A stretch of DNA of 47,123 nucleotides from NCBI GenBank assembly GCA_017532825.1, contig JAFXIT010000014.1, positions 1 through 47,123 of the forward strand. The letters are read 5' to 3'. Source of the DNA: Clostridia bacterium. Its GTDB lineage: Bacteria > Bacillota > Clostridia > Oscillospirales > QAMX01. Position 1 is the first letter of the stretch. Each line of letters opens with the position of its first letter. A model generated the notes under the pieces. It did no database searches. It was not told where the DNA came from and saw nothing but the letters and a program-made list of their open reading frames with translations. Made by a program: the position numbers and the translations under genes. Below, one piece after another: positions 16,058 to 24,581 of the stretch.

Positions 16058-18286
16058 ATGAAAGCAGTACATATCATAGGCGGCGGCGATATCGGCGGCG
16101 CCAAGACGCACGTCCTGTCGCTTATAGGCGAGCTCTCGAAGGATACCGAGGTAAAGCTGATCTCTCTGCGTGAGGGTCAGTTTGCCGACGAGGGACGTCA
16201 GTTGGGGCTTGACATTGAGGTCGTTGACGACCGAAATCCGATAACGATGCTCCGCCGTGTCCTCAATATAATCCGCGATGGCGGCTTTGACGTGGTGCAC
16301 TGCCACGGCTCAAAGGGCAACGTGGTCGGCACCCTTTTAAAGGGCAAGCACGGTCTTCCGACGGTCACGACCGTCCACTCCGACTACCGCAAGGACTATA
16401 TGGGAAGGCCCTTAAAGGCTCTCACCAACGGTCTTCTCAACCGCATCGCCCTGCGTAGGATGGACTACTACATCGGCGTATCGGACGCCTTTACCGATAT
16501 GCTTATAAAGCGGAGCTTTCCGCCCGATAAGATCTTTACCATCTACAACGGGCTGAATTTTACCCCATACATCCCCTCCTCGGAGGATGAAAAGGAGGAA
16601 TACCTCCGCTCCCTCATCCCCGAATACAGCCCCGACGACATCATCGTCGGCATTGCGGCAAGACTCAACCCCGTCAAGGACATCTCGACACTTATCCGAG
16701 GCTTCGCCATTGCGGCAAAGGACGACCCGAGGCTGCGCCTTGTCATTGCAGGCGACGGCGAGGAGCGTGAGATGCTTGAAGCACTGGCCGCCTCCACCGA
16801 GGTCGCAGAACGCATAACCTTTGCGGGCTGGGTAAGCGAGATGGACAAATTTCTCAACGCCGTCGACATCAACACCCTTACCTCCATCACCGAGTCCTTC
16901 CCCTACTCTGTCCTTGAGGGCATACGGGCAAACTGCGCCACGGTCTGCAGCCGTGTGGGCGGTATGCCAAACCTAATCGACCACGGCGTAAACGGATACA
17001 TCTTTACCCCGGGCGACCATACCGAGCTTGCCAAATACATCTCCCTCTTTGCCTCCGACGCCGACCTGAGGGAGACCTTCTCAAAGCGGCTCTACGTCAA
17101 GGCCCGTCAGCTCTTTTCCATCGACGCCATGAGCCGTACCCAAAAGGAGATATACTCGGTCATCATACGCCGAGCCCACCGTCCCCGCAGATTCAGAGAC
17201 AGGGTGGTCCTCTGCGGTGCATACGGACGGGGCAACGCCGGTGACGATGCCATCATGGAGGCCATCACCTCCGACCTGCGCCAGGTCGATCCCGACATCG
17301 CCATAACCGTCATATCCAGAAACCCCAAGGCGACACGCCTTGCCTGCCGCATCGACACGGTACACACCTTCAACCCCTTTAAGCAGTTTGCAAGGCTGCT
17401 CAGGGCAAGGCTGTATATAAACGGCGGCGGCACGCTCATTGCCGACAACACCTCCACCCGTTCGATAAGGTACTATCTCTTCTCGATAACAGCCGCAAAG
17501 TGGCTGGGTGCCAAGGTAATGCTCTACGGCTGCGGTATAGGGCCTATAAACAAGCCCTCCAACCGACGTGCCGCAGGCAGGACCCTCAACCGCCGTACCG
17601 AGATAATCACCCTCCGAGACGAGCATTCGGCTCTCGAGCTGGAGCAGATGAAGGTCGTCCGTCCCCACATATCTGTCACGGCCGACCCCACGCTGACCCT
17701 GCCTCCCGTATCAGAATCACGTACCGACGCCGTCCTCAACGAGGAGGGCATACCGCCATCGGGCAACTATATTGCGCTGTCCCTTCGCTCCTGGAAGGGC
17801 TATGACCGAAAAAAAGAGGTCATTGCGGCGGCTGTCAACCGCTTCTGCGGCGAGACGGGCACCGTGCCCATCCTCATACCGATGGGCTTCCCGGGAGACC
17901 TGCGGATAACCGAGGAATTTGCAAAGCTTCTTGACTGTCCCTGTTACCTCCTACGCGGAAAGCACTCTGCCGCCGAGGTCATGGGGGTCATCTCACGGAC
18001 ACGGCTGACCCTCGGAATGCGCCTGCATTCGCTTATCTTCTCGGTATCGGGCGGCGTGCCTGCCGTAGGTATCGCCTACGACACCAAGGTAAAGGGCTTT
18101 ATCGACCGTGTTGACAGCCGTCTTTGCATAGACCTTGACAAGGTCGAGGCCGAGCCGCTCTACGATGCCATGAAGATCGCTCTTGAGATACCCTATGAGA
18201 ATATCTCGGAAATTGCAAACACCCTGCGGCATCAATGCGAGTTCAACGTCGAATCGGCGACAAAGCTTTTCCAAAGAGACAAATAA
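16058..18286 (+). CDS. Glycosyltransferase (GT4) fused to CsaB-type polysaccharide pyruvyltransferase
   Basis: A 742-residue two-enzyme fusion. Residues 1-375 form a GT4 glycosyltransferase: GGAKTHVLSL near the N-terminus, GIAARLNPVKD for the donor site and the ESFPYSVLEG acidic motif. Residues about 385-700 form a polysaccharide pyruvyl transferase domain: LCGAYGRGNAGDDAIMEAI, LYINGGGTLI, and GMRLHSLIFSVSGGVP near the C-terminus, as in CsaB. CsaB adds ketal pyruvate to a secondary wall polymer, which then binds SLH-domain proteins. The protein has no membrane segment and should be cytoplasmic. CGGAG lies 7 nt before the ATG. No SLH protein is seen in the window. CsaB is usually a free-standing protein. 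Confidence 0.88.
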   Translation: MKAVHIIGGGDIGGAKTHVLSLIGELSKDTEVKLISLREGQFADEGRQLGLDIEVVDDRNPITMLRRVLNIIRDGGFDVVHCHGSKGNVVGTLLKGKHGLPTVTTVHSDYRKDYMGRPLKALTNGLLNRIALRRMDYYIGVSDAFTDMLIKRSFPPDKIFTIYNGLNFTPYIPSSEDEKEEYLRSLIPEYSPDDIIVGIAARLNPVKDISTLIRGFAIAAKDDPRLRLVIAGDGEEREMLEALAASTEVAERITFAGWVSEMDKFLNAVDINTLTSITESFPYSVLEGIRANCATVCSRVGGMPNLIDHGVNGYIFTPGDHTELAKYISLFASDADLRETFSKRLYVKARQLFSIDAMSRTQKEIYSVIIRRAHRPRRFRDRVVLCGAYGRGNAGDDAIMEAITSDLRQVDPDIAITVISRNPKATRLACRIDTVHTFNPFKQFARLLRARLYINGGGTLIADNTSTRSIRYYLFSITAAKWLGAKVMLYGCGIGPINKPSNRRAAGRTLNRRTEIITLRDEHSALELEQMKVVRPHISVTADPTLTLPPVSESRTDAVLNEEGIPPSGNYIALSLRSWKGYDRKKEVIAAAVNRFCGETGTVPILIPMGFPGDLRITEEFAKLLDCPCYLLRGKHSAAEVMGVISRTRLTLGMRLHSLIFSVSGGVPAVGIAYDTKVKGFIDRVDSRLCIDLDKVEAEPLYDAMKIALEIPYENISEIANTLRHQCEFNVESATKLFQRDK

Positions 18287-18325
18287 AAAGACCGCTTCGG
18301 AATGATCCGAAGCGGTCTTTTTTTA
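18286..18325. terminator. Bidirectional terminator between the CsaB fusion and the GH-like lipoprotein
   Basis: A perfect 13-bp stem (18289-18301 with 18306-18318, loop ATGA) is flanked by A and T runs on both sides and separates two convergent genes. Confidence 0.92.
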
Positions 18326-18330
18326 CCTTT

Positions 18331-20655
18331 TTATTTGACCGTGAAGGAGGCGGTCGTCCAGAGGTCCTCGCCATATACCCTGAAGCTTACGGCAAGGTCG
18401 TATACACCCGCCTGAAGGGCGGAGGTGTCTACGGTAAGCTTGCCCTCCGAGACGGTAAAGGAGGTGAACTCCGCACCGTTGAGTATGACTCTCACAGGCA
18501 GGCTTGCAAGGTCGGTATCCTTGCTTGTGGTAACGTTGAACAGCCTTGCGCTTATCTCGGGCATCTCTGCCTTAGCATAGCTTCCGCCGTCCTCAACGCC
18601 CGAAAGCACAGGCAGCAAATAACCTCTGCCGTGGATTCCTGTATAGACGTGCCAGGCGTTGGCGGCGGTCTTCTCGCCGTTGAACACACCGCTGACGGTG
18701 AGGAAGCCGTCGGTACCGCCGCCGAGGTTGCGAAGGGTCAGCTTGACGGTGGTCTCGCCCATTGGCTCGACGGTGATGCTGTCGACACTGCTTACCTCAA
18801 AACCCTCGAGGCTGCCGATGACGCTGCCGGTTACCGCCACCGAATTGTAGTTGGTAATGCGGACGGTAAATTCGGTGACCTCTTCGGTCAGTTTAAGACC
18901 GTCGGATGCAACAGGGTCCATCTTAGGGAAGTCAAAGAGTGCGGTGACGACCACCCTCTCGCCGACCGAGAAGGAGGTCTTGTTGCTTATGTCAGCCTTG
19001 GGAAGGCTGTGTGCTAGGTAGGCGGGGGCTTCGGAATGGGTTATATACTGCGGATCTGTTCCGATGTCGAGGGTTACGACACCGCCAACGGGTTCGACCA
19101 CACGTGAAACGCCCATAACGTCGGTGACGGTGACAGCGGTCTGCGAGGCAAAGCTGTACTGCTTATCTCTGGTAGCCCAGACGACCGACAGACTCGTTCC
19201 GTTCTTTTCAAAGCAGTAACCGTAACCGGTGCTCGGAATACCCGAAAGCACACCGACGTAGCTTGCCCCGTCGAGCATATAGCTCATGACAGCCTCTGCG
19301 GCAACTGCGGGGTTGGGTCTGCCATCGGGGGTGTAATAGCTGCCGTCGGAGGAGAGAGCGGAAGTAAATATGCGCTCAATGCCTCCTGCAAGGGACTGTA
19401 CCGCCGCGGTAACGGTGTGCTCGGTCAGAAAGGCTCGTTCCTCCTCGCCCGGACCCTCTCCAACGCCGTATTCAAAGGCGAGGGAGTAGCCGGTATTCCA
19501 CATGGGAAGACCGTTTGCACCGCCGAGGGCAGCAAGGGTCTTATGGTAGACACGGTTACCGCTTCCGAGTACATTTATAAACCTGCCGCGGTAGAGAGAT
19601 CCGTATATGATGTTGTACACGTCGCTGTAAAGGTAAACCCCGCTTTCGATGGCAAGACGGTCGTAGTTGCCATCGGCTTGGGTAAAGCCTCCGAACATCT
19701 TAAGTGCGTCCGCACCGGAATCGGCGATGCCGAGGGCGGCGGACTTGTACCAGGTCGAATACATTGCGGCGGTCTCTGCGGCGATATATTTGCTGTCGGA
19801 GTTAGGAAGCATCTCCCATGCATCGACCACGCCGTTATAGTAGCTTGCCATGGCCTTTGCGGTGTTGTAGATGTCCTTATGGGTATCGCGAAGACCCGCG
19901 TTGTAGCCCTCGGAGGAGGGATAGCCATCCCCTACCGTCCAGCTGTCGGGTGCGGGGGACTCGATCGAGACCATCAGCTTAAGACCGAGAGAGTCAATAA
20001 GACGGTAGGCCTCCTCGGTGATGTCAAATTTGTACTCGCCACGTTCAGGCTCGTACTCTGCCCAGGTAACGCCGGTGCGTATCCAGGTTATGCCCATCAG
20101 CTTTGCGGCGGAGGCATAGCGCCTGATCGCTGCGAGATCGTCTGCAGAGGGTGAGCGGGTATTGAGATAGAGCCTTGCAGCGAAGGGGGAATCCTCACTT
20201 CTTTCCGAAAGAGGAGGAGTTATGACGTAGGATACCTCCTCGTCACCGACCGTCAGGGTGAAATGACCGGTCGGATGGACGGCGATGCCCTTTGTAAATA
20301 CCGTCTGTCCCGCACGGCAGGCAATGCTGCCGCTGTAAAGGGTGTTACCAAAATAATCGGTAACGGAATATTCCCTCTCTTCGTCCGCATCGGACGAAAG
20401 GGTAAGCTTGAGTGCGATGGGAAGTCCCGATTCGAACACCATGACCTCGGCGGCGGCATTGAGCAGCTCGGCATTTTCGCCGAGCTCGGCGTCATAGCCG
20501 ACCTTTACTGCGGAGATCGCCGTTCCGTCGTCGTTTAGGTATTCGGTCTTTTCATAGTCTGCATATTCCTTTTTTGCGGGCGATTTGGGACCGCAGGCAG
20601 AAAGGAGCATAGATACGCAGAGTACACAGGCAATAAGGGGCAGGAATTTTTTCAT
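18331..20655 (-). CDS. Secreted lipoprotein with glycoside-hydrolase-like (clan GH-A) barrel
   Basis: A 774-residue surface lipoprotein. The signal peptide ends in LSAC with lipidated Cys21. After an N-terminal beta domain (about 45-150), residues 165-500 look like a TIM barrel of clan GH-A: GITWIRTGVTWAEYEPERGE and YRLIDSLGLKLMVSI. The usual acid/base motif (WxxNEP) appears as WEMLPNSD, so the catalytic glutamate of the NE pair is apparently missing. The C-terminal 250 residues are beta-rich, with repeated Ig-like modules (about 560-774). It probably binds or remodels glycans, perhaps without catalysis. AGGAGG precedes the ATG at 20655, and a consensus promoter lies just upstream. It is monocistronic. 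Confidence 0.78.
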   Translation of the reverse strand: MKKFLPLIACVLCVSMLLSACGPKSPAKKEYADYEKTEYLNDDGTAISAVKVGYDAELGENAELLNAAAEVMVFESGLPIALKLTLSSDADEEREYSVTDYFGNTLYSGSIACRAGQTVFTKGIAVHPTGHFTLTVGDEEVSYVITPPLSERSEDSPFAARLYLNTRSPSADDLAAIRRYASAAKLMGITWIRTGVTWAEYEPERGEYKFDITEEAYRLIDSLGLKLMVSIESPAPDSWTVGDGYPSSEGYNAGLRDTHKDIYNTAKAMASYYNGVVDAWEMLPNSDSKYIAAETAAMYSTWYKSAALGIADSGADALKMFGGFTQADGNYDRLAIESGVYLYSDVYNIIYGSLYRGRFINVLGSGNRVYHKTLAALGGANGLPMWNTGYSLAFEYGVGEGPGEEERAFLTEHTVTAAVQSLAGGIERIFTSALSSDGSYYTPDGRPNPAVAAEAVMSYMLDGASYVGVLSGIPSTGYGYCFEKNGTSLSVVWATRDKQYSFASQTAVTVTDVMGVSRVVEPVGGVVTLDIGTDPQYITHSEAPAYLAHSLPKADISNKTSFSVGERVVVTALFDFPKMDPVASDGLKLTEEVTEFTVRITNYNSVAVTGSVIGSLEGFEVSSVDSITVEPMGETTVKLTLRNLGGGTDGFLTVSGVFNGEKTAANAWHVYTGIHGRGYLLPVLSGVEDGGSYAKAEMPEISARLFNVTTSKDTDLASLPVRVILNGAEFTSFTVSEGKLTVDTSALQAGVYDLAVSFRVYGEDLWTTASFTVK

Positions 20656-20684
20656 TTTTTCGGCCTCCTATGGTCTTTTCTTCG

Positions 20685-20713
20685 ATTATAACATATGCCT
20701 CTGCATTTGTCAA
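20685..20713 (-). promoter_or_regulatory. Promoter of the GH-like lipoprotein gene
   Basis: On the minus strand perfect boxes TTGACA (20713-20708), 17 nt, TATAAT (20690-20685), about 30 nt upstream of the start codon. Confidence 0.88.
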
Positions 20714-20715
20714 AG

Positions 20716-20753
20716 AAAAAACACCCGTGAAGGCCTCTTCACGGGTGTTTTGT
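20716..20753 (-). terminator. Terminator after the uracil permease gene
   Basis: Minus-strand stem ACACCCGTGAAG / CTTCACGGGTGT with a short loop is followed by a run of T residues (20720-20715). The right flank is AAAA on the minus strand, so it may work both ways. Confidence 0.88.
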
Positions 20754-20767
20754 CAGCTGTTAAGCAA

Positions 20768-22146
20768 TTACTTGCCCTTCTTACCGGAGAGCATGATGTT
20801 GGTCAGGATGCCGAGGATGAGGGCGCAGGCGAGGGTGGTGACGTAGACCTTACCGATGGCCATTGCCATTCCGCCGATGCCGGGGATGAGGATAGAGGCT
20901 GCGACGAAGATGTTCTTGTTGTCCTCGAAGTCGACCTTCTGGATCATCTTAAGGCCGGAGACGGCGATGAAGCCGTAGAGGGTGACGCAGACGCCGCCCA
21001 TGACGCAGCCGGGGATGGAATCCAGGAATGCGACGAAGGGGGAGATAAAGGAGATGAGGATGGCCATAACGGCGGTGGTGGTGATGGTGACAATGGAGGC
21101 GTTCTTGGTGATGGCTACACAGCCGATGGACTCACCGTAGGTGGTGTTGGGGCAGCCGCCGAAGATAGCGCCTGCAACAGAGCCTATACCGTCGCCAAGG
21201 AGGGTGCGGCTGAGGCCGGGATCCTCGGTGAGGTCCTTCTCGATTTGGTCGAGAGGTTCTTGTGGTCGGCAAGGTGCTCTGCAAAGACGACGAATGCGAC
21301 GGGCAGGTAGGCAACTGCGACGGTGGCGATATAGGAAGCGTTGATGCCCTTGAGTCCTTCGATAGCCTTAACGAAGGTGAACTCAGGCAGAGCGATGAAG
21401 GTCTTGAGGGTGACGCCGTCGGCGACGAGGTTGGTAAAGGGAGCAAAATCGATGACCTTGAGGGCTGCGTTGTCGGTGGCGATACCGATAAGGGTGAAGA
21501 TAAGGGAAACGGCGTAGCCGGCGAGGATACCGATGATGAAGGGGATGAGCTTTGCCATCTTCTTGCCGTAGACCGAGCAGAGGACGACGACGGCGAGGGT
21601 CACGAATGCGCAGATGACCGAGACCCAGACGTTGGTGCTCATAACGAAGTAGGAGCTGGTGCCGAAGGTGACCTTATTGGGGCTGTAGGAGAACACGTCG
21701 TTGATGGCGGCGCCGGCAAGGGAAAGACCGATCAGGGCGACGGTGGGGCCGATGACGACGGGAGGCATAAGCTTGTTGATCCACTTAACGCCTGCGAGCT
21801 TTACGACGATGGCGATGATGACGTAGACAAGTGCGGCAAAAGCTGCACCGACGACGAGGCCGAGGTAGCCAAGCTGCATGGAGGCGGCGCCGCCGAAGGC
21901 TGCGCTCATGGAGCCGATGAATGTAAAGGACGAGCCAAGGAAAACGGGGCTGCGGAACTTGGTGAAGAGCTGGTAGACAATAGTACCGACACCTGCGCCG
22001 AAGAGGGCTGCAGAGGCGGTCATTCCGTTGCCGACGATGGCGGGAACGGCGATGGTTGCGGCCATGATAGCAAGAAGCTGCTGGATGGCAAACACGATGA
22101 CCTGGTTAAACTTAGGTCTGTCATTGATACCGTAGATGAGTTTCAT
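20768..22146 (-). pseudogene. uraA: Uracil permease (NCS2 family), frameshifted
   Basis: An NCS2 nucleobase:cation symporter reading from ATG 22146 (MKLIYGINDRPKFNQVIVFA). It is normal to AEHLADHKNLST (about residue 298), then goes out of frame. The correct reading continues in the next frame from 21247 as IEKDLTEDPGLSRTLLGDG, through GGCPNTTYGES, to the stop at 20768. Restoring one base near 21243-21247 gives a full protein of about 459 residues with all twelve segments plus the Pro/Thr-rich nucleobase-binding region. As written, translation stops at 21184 after 320 residues, losing the last third. A real inactivating mutation and a sequencing or assembly error are both possible; there is no long homopolymer. 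Confidence 0.88.
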
Positions 22147-22362
22147 TGATTTTCTCCCCTATTCTTATCTTGTCCGTCCCGATATCCGTCAAAAACCGAG
22201 GCAAGTATTTTTCCTTTACAGAAAAAAACGCCCCGGAAATGAGAACATCACGGAAGCGGCGCGCGCAATACTGTACATTACAACTGCAATTTGCGTACGG
22301 GTTGTACAATATGCATGCCCTGTATCAAACGCGGCTTACCGTTTAATCGGACAACCTTTTAA
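22147..22362 (-). promoter_or_regulatory. Long structured 5' leader of uraA (possible attenuator)
   Basis: About 215 nt separate the promoter from the ATG. The 5' part can close as GGTTGT (22356-22351) pairing with ACAACC (22305-22300), enclosing about 45 nt. Further on, a GC-rich imperfect hairpin (CGCC...GGCG with an inner CCG/CGG) runs into seven T residues (22228-22222), which looks like a regulatory terminator. I found no PyrR-binding consensus and no purine riboswitch core, so the ligand or factor is unknown. Confidence 0.45.
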
Positions 22363-22367
22363 AATTT

Positions 22368-22396
22368 ATTATACCACACTTCACGACTTTTGTAAA
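22368..22396 (-). promoter_or_regulatory. Promoter of uraA
   Basis: On the minus strand TTTACA (22396-22391), 17 nt, TATAAT (22373-22368). The stretch 22397-22539 beyond it holds nothing that I recognise. Confidence 0.75.
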
Positions 22397-22539
22397 CATA
22401 TTTTTACAAAAAATACAATAATTTTACGTTCTGTGATCCTGTCCTTTTTGTAACTGCCGACATATCCGGTCTTGCAGTTTGGCAGTGTTAAGCCGACCTT
22501 GTTTTCAGGGCAGTGCGGCTCTTTCACTGTTTCTCCCGC

Positions 22540-22573
22540 AAAAAAGAAGCACCCTCCGAAAGGAGAGTGCTTC
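22540..22573 (-). terminator. Terminator of the eight-gene ABC transport operon
   Basis: Minus-strand 12-bp stem (GAAGCACTCTCC / GGAGGGTGCTTC, one G-U pair, TTTC loop) is followed by six T residues, 14 nt after the last permease stop. Confidence 0.92.
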
Positions 22574-22586
22574 GTATTGCGGGATA

Positions 22587-23570
22587 TTAGGTACCTGTGA
22601 TACCCGAGCGCTCGATTCCTTCGACGAAGAATCTCTGGGTGAAGATAAAGAGCACTATCAGCGGTAGGATCAGCAGCAGGGTAGCTGTCTGCTGGGTGTT
22701 GTAGGAAATTATCTCGACCGAACCGCCGCTGCCCGACTCGACCAGGGTGGCAATATTCGTCGCCATTACCCTTTCTGTCAGCAGGAAGGTGCCGGCGTAG
22801 AAGTCGTCGGTCCACTGCCAGGAGAAGGAGAAAAGGAAGATGGTCATCATCATGGGAACTGCGGAGGGAAGTATGATCTCAAAGAATGCACGCATAGTCT
22901 TTGCGCCGTCTATGTAGGCGGCCTCTTCAAGTGCAATAGGCATGCCCTTGAAGTATTCGCGCATCATGTAGATATACAATCCGTTCTTCCAGCCCATACC
23001 CGTCAGCGCCAGAATTATCTGCGGCCAGAGGGTATCGGTCAGGTCGAGTGGTTTTCCCAGTATCAGCGACATCAGACCAAAGGGGTTGAAGTAGCGGAAA
23101 CGGAGAAGCAGCGGGATGACGATGGTCTCGGGCGGAACGACCAGGGTGAAGATAACGCAGGCAAACAGAAGCTTGCTGCCTCTGAACTTGAACCTTGCAA
23201 AGCCGTAGGCTGCGACCGTTGCAACAGCGGTCTGGCCCAGAGCTACGAAGACTGCAAGCCAGAAGGACTTTGCGCCAAGGCCGTTGACGTTAAGGCCGCC
23301 GTAGGCTCTCCAGATGGTCTCCTGGGTGGGGTTGCGGGGGAAGAGGATTACCGAGGAGTCAAAGAACTCTTCAGCAGGCTTAAAGGCGTTACTGACACGG
23401 CGGATGATCGGGTAGACTATAACGAAGGCTATACCGATCAGGAGAACGTAGATAAACAGGGTTCCGAATACCTTGGCGGCGAAGTGCCAGTTAAGGTACT
23501 TGGCCTTAAGGCGTTTGCCGCGGGAGAACTGTTCAAACTCAATGTTTTGCTTTTCTCTGTATTTTTCCAT
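22587..23570 (-). CDS. Carbohydrate ABC transporter permease, MalG/AraQ type (second pair)
   Basis: A 327-residue inner subunit of a CUT1-type sugar importer with six predicted membrane helices. The EAA loop that docks the ATPase is visible as EEAAYIDGAKTMRAFFEIIL followed by PSAVPMM. An unusually long cytoplasmic N-terminus (about 35 residues, charged) precedes helix 1. GGAGGAGGG lies upstream of the ATG. It is the last gene of the operon and pairs with the MalF-type permease 15 nt upstream. No ATP-binding subunit is encoded in the operon, so it must use a shared ATPase such as an MsmX-type protein encoded elsewhere. Confidence 0.9.
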   Translation of the reverse strand: MEKYREKQNIEFEQFSRGKRLKAKYLNWHFAAKVFGTLFIYVLLIGIAFVIVYPIIRRVSNAFKPAEEFFDSSVILFPRNPTQETIWRAYGGLNVNGLGAKSFWLAVFVALGQTAVATVAAYGFARFKFRGSKLLFACVIFTLVVPPETIVIPLLLRFRYFNPFGLMSLILGKPLDLTDTLWPQIILALTGMGWKNGLYIYMMREYFKGMPIALEEAAYIDGAKTMRAFFEIILPSAVPMMMTIFLFSFSWQWTDDFYAGTFLLTERVMATNIATLVESGSGGSVEIISYNTQQTATLLLILPLIVLFIFTQRFFVEGIERSGITGT

Positions 23571-23585
23571 ATTCTCCCTCCTCCC

Positions 23586-24581
23586 TTAGTCGTTATAGAA
23601 GACGTAGCGGGATACTATCAATGCTACGACGCCTATGATTATTATGGTACAGATGAAGTATATAAACGCCAGTGCCGAGCCGTAACCGTAGTCTATACGG
23701 CCAAACGAAACGTTGTGTATAAACGACTGTACCTGATAACGAGAGTTGGTAAACGAGTCAACGACGGTGTACACCGCATTGACAAGGATCATCGGGCTTA
23801 TCATCGGAAGGGTTATCTTCCAGAACATTTCCCACGTAGTCAGACCCTCGACCTGTGCGGCCTCAAAGATCGCCGTCGGGATGGTCTGGAGTGCCGCCAG
23901 GAATATCAGTATCTGAACACCGGAGGACTGAATGATCCACTCAAGACGGCTGACCGAGAGGGTAATGAAGGACATAAGTCCGGGACCCAGATCCAGCGAG
24001 GAGAGTATCGCCTGCAGGTTCATTGTAGAACTCATAATACTCGCCGCTCCCGTTTGCAATCCCGTGTCGTTCAACGTCGGATCGGAAAAGATCTGTGCCG
24101 CAACGGCTACGGTATCGTCCGAGAGGCCGGCGGTCATACCGGCGGTGGAGGCGACGCCGCTGTAGATGATAACGGGAAGGAAGAAGATGATTCTTATGAT
24201 GGTTCTGCCGGGGAAGTTTTTGCGGTTGAGCAGAATTGCCATGAAGAAGGAGAAGATCAGGATGACCGGAAGGTTGATGACTATGTCGCGAAGGGTCTCA
24301 AGCAGGACCTTGCGGTAGTCGGGATCTTCGAGGAAGGCCTTTTTGTAGTTGCCCAAGCCTTCAAAGATCAGGTTGTAGCCGTCGGGCTCCATTTTCAGGG
24401 TACTCAAAGAGAACCTGAAGGACTGGATGATCGAAGGGGCAAATACCAGCACGAAGCCGATAACGAAGGGAAGAACGAAGATGTATCCCATCATATTCTT
24501 CCGACCCATCAGGTCGATGCCCAAAAGCTTATTGAGCTTTTTCTTAAAGGGAGTCCTCTTATTTACGTTGGTTTCTGCCAT
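23586..24581 (-). CDS. Carbohydrate ABC transporter permease, MalF/UgpA type (second pair)
   Basis: A 331-residue CUT1 permease with an EAA loop reading FEAAQVEGLTTWEMFWKITL, then PMISPMI. It carries a longer extracytoplasmic segment between helices 3 and 4 (about residues 150-205, SDDTVAVAAQIFSDPTLNDTG) than the first-pair counterpart, a place where such permeases contact their binding protein. The ATG at 24581 overlaps the stop of the DUF5696 gene by one base (TAATG), with GGAGGGGAG upstream, so the two are translationally coupled. That suggests the DUF5696 protein and this permease act together. Confidence 0.9.
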   Translation of the reverse strand: MAETNVNKRTPFKKKLNKLLGIDLMGRKNMMGYIFVLPFVIGFVLVFAPSIIQSFRFSLSTLKMEPDGYNLIFEGLGNYKKAFLEDPDYRKVLLETLRDIVINLPVILIFSFFMAILLNRKNFPGRTIIRIIFFLPVIIYSGVASTAGMTAGLSDDTVAVAAQIFSDPTLNDTGLQTGAASIMSSTMNLQAILSSLDLGPGLMSFITLSVSRLEWIIQSSGVQILIFLAALQTIPTAIFEAAQVEGLTTWEMFWKITLPMISPMILVNAVYTVVDSFTNSRYQVQSFIHNVSFGRIDYGYGSALAFIYFICTIIIIGVVALIVSRYVFYND

